A DNA stretch of 59,013 nucleotides. Source: an uncultured Bacteroidales bacterium (GTDB taxonomy: Bacteria > Bacteroidota > Bacteroidia > Bacteroidales > F082). A program made the position numbers and the translations under genes. Shown piece after piece: positions 1 to 7,795 of the stretch; within the stretch, counting starts at the first letter, position 1; each line of letters opens with the position of its first letter. The notes beneath the pieces are model-generated. The model saw only the letters and a list, made by a program, of their open reading frames with translations, did not search any database and was not told where the DNA came from. The stretch lies in NCBI GenBank assembly GCA_947302205.1, contig CAMYVD010000010.1, positions 1-59,013 on the forward strand, written 5' to 3'.

Positions 1-422
1 CCGAGATGCGTGGCGGTACGGCCAACGTGACCGTCATCGTCAGCGACGAGCGCGTGTGCTCCCCCATCCTCAACGCTTTCGACACTGCCGTCATTCTGAA
101 TCAGCAGTCACTCGACAAGTTTGAGGACAAAGTGAAGCCCGGTGGCTACCTCATCTACGACCCCAACGGCATCACCCACAAGCCCACCCGTAAGGACATC
201 CACATCTACAGCATCGAAGGCGCACAACTCGCCTCCGACATGGGTAACAGCAAGGTGTTCAACATGATCATCCTGGGTGCTTTCCTGAAGCTCCGCCCTA
301 TCATCGACAACAAGAACGTCGAAGAGGGTTTGCGCCACAGCTTGCCAGAGCGCGCCCACAAGCTCATCCCGCTGAACATGCAGGCCGTTCAGGTTGGCAT
401 GGACAACGTGAAAGAAGCATAA
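1..422 (+). CDS. korC: 2-oxoacid:ferredoxin oxidoreductase, gamma subunit (3' part)
   Basis: This is the C-terminal part of a gene that enters from the left edge; the reading frame is open through base 1. It reads E-M-R-G-G-T-A-N-V, the conserved block of the gamma subunits of 2-oxoglutarate and branched-chain 2-oxoacid:ferredoxin oxidoreductases. Such enzymes decarboxylate a 2-oxoacid to an acyl-CoA and reduce ferredoxin in the cytoplasm; the gamma subunit is a structural and CoA-binding part of the complex. About 139 residues remain, so roughly 40 are missing. The alpha and beta subunits should lie immediately to the left. The choice of 2-oxoglutarate over another 2-oxoacid is inferred from the usual Bacteroidales gene set, not from specific residues. 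Confidence 0.85.
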   Translation, partial: EMRGGTANVTVIVSDERVCSPILNAFDTAVILNQQSLDKFEDKVKPGGYLIYDPNGITHKPTRKDIHIYSIEGAQLASDMGNSKVFNMIILGAFLKLRPIIDNKNVEEGLRHSLPERAHKLIPLNMQAVQVGMDNVKEA

Positions 423-462
423 AAATACATAGGCTTTTTTTGAACGTAACGAGTTTCGTTGC

Positions 463-492
463 AAAAACCGCTCCTTCGGGGGCGGTTTTTTT
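463..492. terminator. Intrinsic terminator, probably bidirectional
   Basis: A GC-rich hairpin (CCGCTCC, loop TTCG, GGGGCGG) is flanked by an A-run on the left and a run of seven T on the right. It sits between the convergent korC and DUF4249 genes and overlaps the last bases of the latter, so it can stop transcription from both sides. Confidence 0.85.
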
Positions 493-1372
493 ATTCCCTC
501 CGATAAACCATCTCCTTCGAGACTACCGATGCGGCATAGAACCAGCCAACGGCAGAGCCTGCAGGCTGGATGTTGGTCAACACATTGGAAGGCGGGCCCA
601 TCATTGGATTGTTGCCCATCGACATCTTCACGCTGTAAAGAAACAGCATGTAGTCGGAAGGGATGCTCAATAGGTCAAGGCGGATCACTTCTCCGTCGGT
701 CAGCTCACTCTCCGTCATCATGGCCACGGGGATCTCCATGTTGTTCTCCAACATCTCAGGGCCATTGACGTAATAGCCGGCATAGCCCGCCATCGGGATG
801 GTGTTGGCATCCAACAAGGTGTCGTTTTGCGGGACACCGTCTTCATAAACCATAATCATGTAAACGATGGTCGGATCATGTAAACTCTGGAAATACGGAT
901 ACAGGAAATATATCGTGTCCATCATCGGTATCCCTACGTATGAGGGATTGTTCTTCAAGACAATGGAATCAATCTCCTCCACGTTGTCGGCCATGTAACA
1001 TTCGGCGAACAACTGCTTAAAAGTCCCTGGATCATCGGAGTCGGGCACTTCCACCAACAGTTTATACATGGTGTTCTTATGCCCCGCCACGGAATCAGTG
1101 AGATAATGCCCTGGCTGATCCTTTTGCTCCAGATAAGGGATGGTATCCACCCCATCGGTCACAGCAACCTTGGCTCCTGTAACCATCTTGATTGCATCGG
1201 CATTGTAAAAGTCGGCCGTATAGCTCAAAATCACCTCATGCCTTTTAAACTCATTGGTAAACGAGCCCTCAACGCCAATCATCGGACTACCTTCCTCCAG
1301 ATCAATAACGACCTCCTCACGGCATGAAAGCATCGTGAAAATCAACAGTATCGGTAGGAGCAACTTCTTCAT
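491..1372 (-). CDS. DUF4249 family outer-membrane-associated lipoprotein
   Basis: The 293-residue product begins with a lysine pair, a hydrophobic stretch and a lipobox ending L-S-C (Cys17), so it should be lipidated by Lgt and cut by signal peptidase II. The rest resembles DUF4249 proteins, a Bacteroidota family of unknown biochemical function that is usually encoded directly after a TonB-dependent receptor. Here the receptor gene ends only 5 bp upstream, so the two are probably co-transcribed. A role as surface or periplasmic partner of the receptor is inferred from this pairing. The gene ends inside a shared terminator. Confidence 0.8.
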   Translation of the reverse strand: MKKLLLPILLIFTMLSCREEVVIDLEEGSPMIGVEGSFTNEFKRHEVILSYTADFYNADAIKMVTGAKVAVTDGVDTIPYLEQKDQPGHYLTDSVAGHKNTMYKLLVEVPDSDDPGTFKQLFAECYMADNVEEIDSIVLKNNPSYVGIPMMDTIYFLYPYFQSLHDPTIVYMIMVYEDGVPQNDTLLDANTIPMAGYAGYYVNGPEMLENNMEIPVAMMTESELTDGEVIRLDLLSIPSDYMLFLYSVKMSMGNNPMMGPPSNVLTNIQPAGSAVGWFYAASVVSKEMVYRRE

Positions 1373-1377
1373 GGCGT

Positions 1378-3711
1378 TTAGAATTTAAATTGATAGGAAA
1401 TGGATGGCACAGCCGAAAAGAGGTACATGCGCTCGGTTTTCACGCCGCCATCGCCATCCTGAGTAAACGTAACGGCCCAAGTGTTGTGACGGGCATAAAC
1501 GTTATAAACCGACACGTTCAACTCGCTGTCCCAACGCTTCCATTTGCGATTAGGCAACTGCCAAGTGAGCGACACGTCCATGCGGTGATAGGCTGGGTAA
1601 CGGCTTTCATTCCGGCTGCCGTTGTAGATGGCGTAGGTGACGCCACCAATGGTGTATTGCCCGTAGGGATACGTCACCGGCTGTCCCGTATTATAGATCC
1701 AGTTGGCGGCTACGCTCAGCTTCGGTGTGATTTCGTAGTTGGCCACGATGACAAGATTGTGCGGACGATCGTAGGGAGAGCGGTATTCCTTGCCGAAGTT
1801 AACACCTTCAATGGTCCGGAACGACCTCGCATAGGTGTACGAAATCCAACCTGTCAGTTTGCCGGTGTTCTTCCTGATCAAGAATTCCACCCCGTAGGAG
1901 CGGCCTTTGCCAAAGCGTAACTCACCGTCAATCAAAACATTGCCATAGGTCTGAGCGTTATCCTTGAAGTCAATCACATGATCCAAATCCTTGTAATACA
2001 GTTCCACCGAGGTCTCAATGGCATCATGGTCAAAATTACGGAAATAGCCCACGGCATACTGGTCGCAACGCTGCGCCTTCACGTTGGGACTCACGGGAAA
2101 CCACACGTCAAAAGGCAGTCCACCCGTTGCCGCCGATGCCACCTGCGCATACTGGAAGGTACGTGAATACGAGGCCTTCACCGACGACACCTCGTCAATG
2201 CGAAACATGGCCGCCACTCTGGGCTCAGGATGAATCTCGGTATTGAAAACCTCGCCTTTTTTATAATGGATGGTGTCAGCCACTTGATAGGCATCATCAA
2301 ACACATAGAAATCCTCAGCGCCAATGTTTTGGAAACAGGAAAGCCTCAACCCGAATCGCATCGAGAACGATGGGCTTGGCATGTAGTCATGGGTGAAATA
2401 AAGCGCGTGTTCCAAGCCTTTTCGGGTCACCGAAGTGACGCTATCGAGGCTCAGGTACTGCGACAACGCTCCACCACGATCCACCAGCTCGCCTTGGCTA
2501 TACGAGAGTATCCCGCTGGAAAGTCCCCATTTCGAAGTGTGCTGATCGTTCCACAGCATCACGAAATCGTACTTGAGCTGCGCGCTCTTCGATCCTGCGC
2601 CTAACGAAAAATTGTATGGATCCATCCAGATGTCGATGTCGTAATTGTATTTCGACCCCAGCAGGACGAGATTTGAGGTCAGGCGCTTGCCGAAGATGTG
2701 GTTCCACTTCAAGGTAGTGCTGGCATTGCCATAACCCAGTCCCATCATATTGCTCACCTTGAACTTGTCTTTGCCCATATAGGCCGAAAGGAAGAGCCTG
2801 TTATTGTTGTTGATGCGTTGCGTCACCTTGGCGTTCAGGTCATAGAAATAGATGTCCGATCCTTTGACCTCCTCCCCCAGAAATGGGATCACCAGTCCTG
2901 CATAGGTAGTCCTACCGCCCAACAGGAGCGAAGTCTGCTGGTTGAACAATGGTGTCTCGAGCGACAAGCGGCTGGTCACCAGACCCACGCCACCTTGACC
3001 CGAGAGTTTCTTGGGCATCTCATCCTTGATCTGCACATCGAGCACCGATGAAAGGCGGCCTCCATAGTTGGCAGGAATGTCGCCCTTGTAAAGTTGGGCT
3101 TCTTTCACCACGTCGTTGTTGAACACCGAGAAGAAACCGAGAAAATGGGAGGCGTTGTAAATGGGTGCGTCATCCAGCAGGATCAGGTTTTGGTCGGTAC
3201 TGCCGCCACGCACACTGAACCCCGACGAGCCTTCCGAAGCGGCCTGCACCCCTGGCAACAGTTGGATGGTTTTGATGACATCCACCTCGCCCATCAGCGC
3301 TGGAATCTTCTTGATGGTAATCATGTCGAGCCTCTGTACGCTCATCGCCATCTCACTGACGTTACGGTCGGATCTTTGGCCTGTGATCTCCACTTCCGAG
3401 AGTTCGGTCAGTTCGGGTTGCAGCTTTACGTTCAGTGTTTTAGGCTTCTGCCCTACCGTCACGCTGGTTTCATAGGTCTTAAAGCCCACATACGAAAACT
3501 GCAGGTGGTGGTTGCCTTCGGGAAGTTCCAACTCATACTTGCCTTTCTCGTTGGTAGTGACGCCTTTTTTCAGCGCAGGCTCATACACGGCCACGCCGAT
3601 CAAAGTCTCACCCGAATCGGCATCACGCACGATGCCAGTCACACGGCCTGTCTGGCCGAAGAGACTCATCGCCGCAACGAGCAACAGCAGTATGGAAAGC
3701 ACCTTTTTCAT
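1378..3711 (-). CDS. TonB-dependent receptor with N-terminal carboxypeptidase-D-like domain
   Basis: Outer-membrane active transporter of about 777 residues. Order: signal peptide (1-19), a carboxypeptidase-D regulatory-like beta-sandwich (about 22-105, with G-V-A-V and T-N-E-K-G-K-Y features), a plug domain (about 115-225, with L-L-P-G-V-Q and S-V-R-G-G), then a 22-stranded-type barrel ending in Y-Q-F-K-F, a typical aromatic C-terminus. The start was placed at the Met before K-K-V-L because it begins the signal peptide; a longer frame would add seven residues and overlap the DnaE region. It is not a SusC, since no SusD-like gene follows; the partner is the DUF4249 lipoprotein. The ligand is unknown. 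Confidence 0.9.
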   Translation of the reverse strand: MKKVLSILLLLVAAMSLFGQTGRVTGIVRDADSGETLIGVAVYEPALKKGVTTNEKGKYELELPEGNHHLQFSYVGFKTYETSVTVGQKPKTLNVKLQPELTELSEVEITGQRSDRNVSEMAMSVQRLDMITIKKIPALMGEVDVIKTIQLLPGVQAASEGSSGFSVRGGSTDQNLILLDDAPIYNASHFLGFFSVFNNDVVKEAQLYKGDIPANYGGRLSSVLDVQIKDEMPKKLSGQGGVGLVTSRLSLETPLFNQQTSLLLGGRTTYAGLVIPFLGEEVKGSDIYFYDLNAKVTQRINNNNRLFLSAYMGKDKFKVSNMMGLGYGNASTTLKWNHIFGKRLTSNLVLLGSKYNYDIDIWMDPYNFSLGAGSKSAQLKYDFVMLWNDQHTSKWGLSSGILSYSQGELVDRGGALSQYLSLDSVTSVTRKGLEHALYFTHDYMPSPSFSMRFGLRLSCFQNIGAEDFYVFDDAYQVADTIHYKKGEVFNTEIHPEPRVAAMFRIDEVSSVKASYSRTFQYAQVASAATGGLPFDVWFPVSPNVKAQRCDQYAVGYFRNFDHDAIETSVELYYKDLDHVIDFKDNAQTYGNVLIDGELRFGKGRSYGVEFLIRKNTGKLTGWISYTYARSFRTIEGVNFGKEYRSPYDRPHNLVIVANYEITPKLSVAANWIYNTGQPVTYPYGQYTIGGVTYAIYNGSRNESRYPAYHRMDVSLTWQLPNRKWKRWDSELNVSVYNVYARHNTWAVTFTQDGDGGVKTERMYLFSAVPSISYQFKF

Positions 3712-3718
3712 GGAAATG

Positions 3719-3726
3719 CAAAGATA
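3719..3726 (-). promoter_or_regulatory. Possible -7 element of the TonB receptor gene
   Basis: The minus strand reads TATCTTTG, a perfect Bacteroides-type -7 box, only 7 bp before the receptor start codon. No TTG lies at the expected distance upstream. If it is used, the transcript would be nearly leaderless. Confidence 0.35.
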
Positions 3727-3728
3727 CA

Positions 3729-6491
3729 TCATTTTCTCTGCTTATAAGGCATTTTCGCCATTTTTTCCACCTGCAAGGAAGGTTGCTCAAACTCCTCGGT
3801 GACCACGCCCAACAGTAGATAAACGCCGTCACCTTGAAAGGGATAAGCTTTATAGGCTTGCGGGAAATGCACGGTGTCGAAGGCCTCGCCGGTGGCATCA
3901 ACGAAGGTTGCCATCGCCATCGGATCGCCCTTGCAAGTATGCACATATTTGATTGTGACCAACTTCCCCAACATCCTGAAGCGCCGCCCCACAAAACGTA
4001 GCATCTGCACCGCCATCAACTCACCACGGAACTTGGTTTCCAGCAAGTCGAACCAGGTCAACGTGACTGGGAAGCCATACAACTCAATTTCATCATAAGC
4101 GTTTCCTAGCGCACTGGTCTTGAATTCAGGAAGTTCAAAATCACGCTGATGCAGATGCGCCCGCCACAGCAGCTCGGCCCTGCTCTTTTTCATAAAGTCG
4201 AACGCACCGCCTCGGATGAGCAGCACCAACTGATCCTTATGAAAACTCACCCTTGTGATGAAATCGTCCAAATCGGCAAACGGTCCGTTGGACTTGCGCT
4301 CAGCCACGAAACACTCCACAAAATGCCGCTCAACGCCTTGCAGAAACACGAATCCCATGTAGATGGTCTTGCCTTCGAGCGTGGCGAGGTATTCGCTGTG
4401 GTTGACGCACGGCAGATGCACCTTGGCTCCCATGCGCCGCGCCTCATTAAAATAAAACCACGACCGGTAAAACCCGCCGAAGTTGTTGATCACCGACACC
4501 TGAAACTCCAATGGGTAGTGACTTTTCAGATAGAGGCTCTGGTAGCTCTCCACGGCATACGAGGCCGAGTGCGCCTTCGAGAACGAATAGCCTGAAAACG
4601 ACTCGATCTGCCGCCAGAGCTCCTGCACCAACGCATCGGGATAGCCCTTGGCCCTGCAGTTGTCGAAGAAGCGTTTTGTCACCTGCTCAAACTCCGACTT
4701 GTCACGCATCTTGTGCCCCATCATACGGCGCAACACATCAGCCTCTGCCAAATCCAAGCCCGCAAAATAATGTCCCACCTTGAGCACGTCCTCCTGGTAG
4801 ATCATCACGCCGTAGGTATCCTCTAACAGCTTTTTGAGGAGGGGATGTTTATAGTCCACCGTATCGGGATGATGAAACCGTTGGATGTATTCGCGCATCA
4901 TGCCCGACCGCGCCACTCCGGGACGGATGATGGAGCTGGCTGCCACCAAGGTCTTGTAGTCGGAGCACCTCAATTTCCTCAACAGCCCACGCATCGCCGG
5001 ACTCTCAATGTAGAAACAGCCGCAGGTCTCAGCCTTCAGCAACTGCTGTTTCACCAAGGCATCCTCTTTCAGCGCCTCCACCTGGTGGATGTCGATGTGC
5101 ACACCGTGGTTACGCTCTGCCAACTCCTTCGCGTCACGAATGTGAGCGATGCCACGCTGGCTAAGGACATCTATCTTCACCAGTCCCAACTTCTCAGCTG
5201 AATACATGTCGTATTGCGTTGTCTGGAAGCCTTTGGGTGGCATATCGAGGGCCGTGTAATTGGTGATGGGCTCCTCTGTGATCAACACGCCTCCGGCATG
5301 GATGGAACGGTAGTGTGGGAAGTCGCGAATCCGCTCCACCGAAGCATCCTGAAACGTGACCGTGGCGCCAAGCAAAGCCACATGATCGGAGCCATATTTC
5401 TTAAAGATATGCTCGATGACACGATTGCGATCCTTCCAAGAGAAGTCGAGGTCGAAGTCGGGCGGACTGCTTCGCTTGGGGTTGAGGAATCGCTCAAAGT
5501 ACAAGTCCAGCTCTATGGGGTCGACATCCGTGATCTTTAAGCAATAGGCCACTACACTATTGGCACCACTACCCCTGCCCACGTGGTAGAAGCCTTGCGA
5601 GATGGCAAAACGCACAATATCCCAAGCGATAAGGAAATAAGCACAAAAGCCCATCTTCTCGATGATCTCGAGTTCTTTTTCCACACGTCGGTAAGCCGTT
5701 TTGTTGGTCTTTCCGTAACGGTAAATCATCCCGTCAAAAGCCAACTTGCGCAGTAACTCACGATCGTCATACACATTGCCGGTGAAGCTGCGTTTATTCT
5801 TCGGGCTATCGTCAAGATTGATTTCACAGTCAGCCAAAAGGCGCTCAGCATTCTCAATGAGTTGCGGATAGAGCGCGTAGGTTGTTTTCACACGTTCCAT
5901 CGGGAGCAAAATCTCGTCAGGAGCGGCACAGGAAGCAGGATCGATGCAGGTGATCACCACATTCTCATCGATGGCCCGCAGCTGCCGATGCAGTTCATAA
6001 TCGTCAGCTTCAGCGAAGGTGACAGGTTGTAGGGCCACCAGCTTCTCGAACGATTCCTGACGGAACATCTTGGTGAGTTGCGAGAAACGCACTCCAAGAA
6101 ATTCATTTTCTTTAAGTTGCGCTGGTTTCCGCTTCCCAAAGGGATACAGCACGTAGGTGTTCTCCCATTCGGGTGCTACCGTAGGATACGGTTGTTTATT
6201 GAGGTTGTGTTGTGTCAGAAATCGGTTGATCTCGGCGAAGCCTGCGTTGTTTCGAGCCAAGGCCCAATACATCAGTTCATTGCCGTTACGCACCTCCACA
6301 CCCATCACTGGCTTGATCCCTTTTCGCCGACATTCCGCCACAAAGTCAGCGGCACCCATCGTCGTGTTGATGTCGGTCAGCGGCAGGGTTTGATACCCCA
6401 ATGCCGCTGCCCTACCCACGAGGTCTTGGATGGGCATCGTGCCGTAGCACAGGCTATTATATGAACGTGCAGCGATCAACTTATGTAGCAC
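3729..6491 (-). CDS. Accessory DNA polymerase III alpha subunit (DnaE family, error-prone type)
   Basis: A 920-residue C-family polymerase, clearly shorter than replicative DnaE (about 1,150-1,250). The palm carries P-D-F-D-L-D-F (about residue 345) and the L-V-K-I-D-V block (about 437), which hold the three catalytic aspartates of the family, so it should polymerise DNA. The N-terminal PHP region has lost the metal-binding H-x-H and T-D-H motifs (reads A-R-S-Y-N-S and T-D-I-N), so no PHP nuclease activity is expected. It ends after the OB fold and has no tau-binding tail. The start is GTG, 12 bp after the dinB stop, so the pair is an operon. Pairing with a Y-family polymerase suggests damage-tolerant or mutagenic synthesis (inference). 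Confidence 0.85.
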   Translation of the reverse strand: MLHKLIAARSYNSLCYGTMPIQDLVGRAAALGYQTLPLTDINTTMGAADFVAECRRKGIKPVMGVEVRNGNELMYWALARNNAGFAEINRFLTQHNLNKQPYPTVAPEWENTYVLYPFGKRKPAQLKENEFLGVRFSQLTKMFRQESFEKLVALQPVTFAEADDYELHRQLRAIDENVVITCIDPASCAAPDEILLPMERVKTTYALYPQLIENAERLLADCEINLDDSPKNKRSFTGNVYDDRELLRKLAFDGMIYRYGKTNKTAYRRVEKELEIIEKMGFCAYFLIAWDIVRFAISQGFYHVGRGSGANSVVAYCLKITDVDPIELDLYFERFLNPKRSSPPDFDLDFSWKDRNRVIEHIFKKYGSDHVALLGATVTFQDASVERIRDFPHYRSIHAGGVLITEEPITNYTALDMPPKGFQTTQYDMYSAEKLGLVKIDVLSQRGIAHIRDAKELAERNHGVHIDIHQVEALKEDALVKQQLLKAETCGCFYIESPAMRGLLRKLRCSDYKTLVAASSIIRPGVARSGMMREYIQRFHHPDTVDYKHPLLKKLLEDTYGVMIYQEDVLKVGHYFAGLDLAEADVLRRMMGHKMRDKSEFEQVTKRFFDNCRAKGYPDALVQELWRQIESFSGYSFSKAHSASYAVESYQSLYLKSHYPLEFQVSVINNFGGFYRSWFYFNEARRMGAKVHLPCVNHSEYLATLEGKTIYMGFVFLQGVERHFVECFVAERKSNGPFADLDDFITRVSFHKDQLVLLIRGGAFDFMKKSRAELLWRAHLHQRDFELPEFKTSALGNAYDEIELYGFPVTLTWFDLLETKFRGELMAVQMLRFVGRRFRMLGKLVTIKYVHTCKGDPMAMATFVDATGEAFDTVHFPQAYKAYPFQGDGVYLLLGVVTEEFEQPSLQVEKMAKMPYKQRK

Positions 6492-6503
6492 ACATTTTTC
6501 AAC

Positions 6504-7640
6504 TCACCCCGCCGTCCGATGGATGATCTCTTCTCCAAACCGCCGTTTGATCTTATCCATCGCGGCGTAGAGTTGCGTCAACTCGATATTGTCGTCAAAC
6601 AGGTTCAATTGTGGCATGCCATTGACCAATTCACTCAAGCGAACACCCACCAAACGGATCATCAATCGGCGATTGTAGAGCCGGTCAAAAATGCCGTTGA
6701 CAATTTGGCGCAACACATGGTCGAAGGCGGTGTAAGGGATGCGCTGCTGCATGTCGTGCGTGTTGAAGTCGGCATAGCGGATCTTCACCGTCACACAGCC
6801 CGTCAGCTTATGCTGCGATCGCAAGTCGAAACCCAGGCTCTCCACCATGTGCGACAGGCAATGGCGGACACCCGCCACATCGATAGTGTCCTGCTCAAAG
6901 GTATGTTCCTTGCTGATCGACTTCCGTTCCTGATAGGGACACACCGGCGTGCTGTCGTGCCCGTTGGCTTTCTTCCAGATGTCGATGCCGTGTTTACCTA
7001 ATACCTGCTCCATCGCCTCTGGCGGGATGCGACGCAACGTGCCGATAAGCTCCACCCCCATCGAGCTCAGCAGCGCGTAGGTCTTCTCGCCCACCATCGG
7101 AATCTTGTTGATCGAAAGCGGATCAAGGAAGCTGTTGATGTAAGGTATGGGAACCTGTTTTTCGCCGTTAGGCTTGGCCTCACCCGTGGCGATCTTGGCC
7201 ACCGTCTTATTCTCCGAGAGGCCAAACGAAATGGGCAGTCCTGTCTCACGGATGATTTTTTGCCGCAGCTCGTGCGACCACAGCTGACAGTCGTGGAAGC
7301 GGTCCATCCCTGTGAGGTCAAGGTAATGCTCATCAATCGACATCTTTTCGTAAACGGGCGCCGCATCGGCGATGATGTCCGTCACCAGACGTGAATAGCG
7401 GCTATAGAGCTCCATATCACCACGGATGAACACCGCCTGAGCGCACAGCCGTTTCGCCATTCGCATCGGCATGGCCGAGTGCACCCCGAAGTGCCGCGCC
7501 TCGTAACTGCACGTCGACACCACCCCTCGGTCGCCCATGCCTCCCACAATCACCGGCTTGCCCTCCAATTGCGGGTTGATCAGCCGTTCTACCGACACAA
7601 AAAACGTGTCCAAATCCAGATGCAACACCGTTCTTTCCAT
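6504..7640 (-). CDS. dinB: DNA polymerase IV (Y-family translesion polymerase)
   Basis: The 378-residue protein begins H-L-D-L-D-T-F-F-V-S-V-E, with the first catalytic aspartate at D9, and carries S-I-D-E-H-Y-L-D at 101-108 with the acidic pair D103/E104. A helix-hairpin-helix thumb region and a little-finger domain follow, as in DinB. It synthesises across damaged template bases without proofreading. It ends before L-x-L-F-type residues (N-L-F) near the tail, a possible beta-clamp contact. The gene leads a two-gene operon with the accessory dnaE. A perfect short inverted repeat lies 4 bp before the start codon and may be its operator. Confidence 0.93.
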   Translation of the reverse strand: MERTVLHLDLDTFFVSVERLINPQLEGKPVIVGGMGDRGVVSTCSYEARHFGVHSAMPMRMAKRLCAQAVFIRGDMELYSRYSRLVTDIIADAAPVYEKMSIDEHYLDLTGMDRFHDCQLWSHELRQKIIRETGLPISFGLSENKTVAKIATGEAKPNGEKQVPIPYINSFLDPLSINKIPMVGEKTYALLSSMGVELIGTLRRIPPEAMEQVLGKHGIDIWKKANGHDSTPVCPYQERKSISKEHTFEQDTIDVAGVRHCLSHMVESLGFDLRSQHKLTGCVTVKIRYADFNTHDMQQRIPYTAFDHVLRQIVNGIFDRLYNRRLMIRLVGVRLSELVNGMPQLNLFDDNIELTQLYAAMDKIKRRFGEEIIHRTAG

Positions 7641-7644
7641 AATT

Positions 7645-7661
7645 TGATTAGTTTTTAATCA
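7645..7661. promoter_or_regulatory. Inverted repeat before dinB, candidate operator
   Basis: TGATTA and TAATCA are separated by five bases and end 4 bp from the dinB start codon. A further TAATCA-like copy lies at 7679-7685. The position suits a repressor site or a leader hairpin. No matching element is seen at the S24 repressor promoter, so the regulator is unknown. Confidence 0.35.
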
Positions 7662-7764
7662 TATTTTTTGCCGTAAATCTAATCATTTTTTCAAATAAAG
7701 CGAGTTCCCCGAAAGATTTTTTTCTTTTCCCTACAAAAAACTGCAGCTAATCACTAATATTTAC

Positions 7765-7772
7765 TACTTTTG
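7765..7772 (+). promoter_or_regulatory. -7 promoter element of the NRPS array
   Basis: TACTTTTG fits the Bacteroides -7 consensus TAnnTTTG and lies 23 bp before the first gene of the array. No convincing -33 TTG is present at 19-21 bp upstream, so the promoter may need an activator. No other promoter of this quality was seen before the gene at 27686. Confidence 0.55.
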
Positions 7773-7795
7773 TAGTTTATTTTCACTCGGACTGT

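Noticed and set aside
3094-3747. A 217-codon plus-strand frame opposite the TonB receptor
   Set aside because: Shadow of the receptor's plug and N-terminal domain; no family features.
3729-6491. The replicative DnaE
   Set aside because: Too short, PHP motif lost, no tau-binding tail, and operon with dinB; an accessory role fits better.
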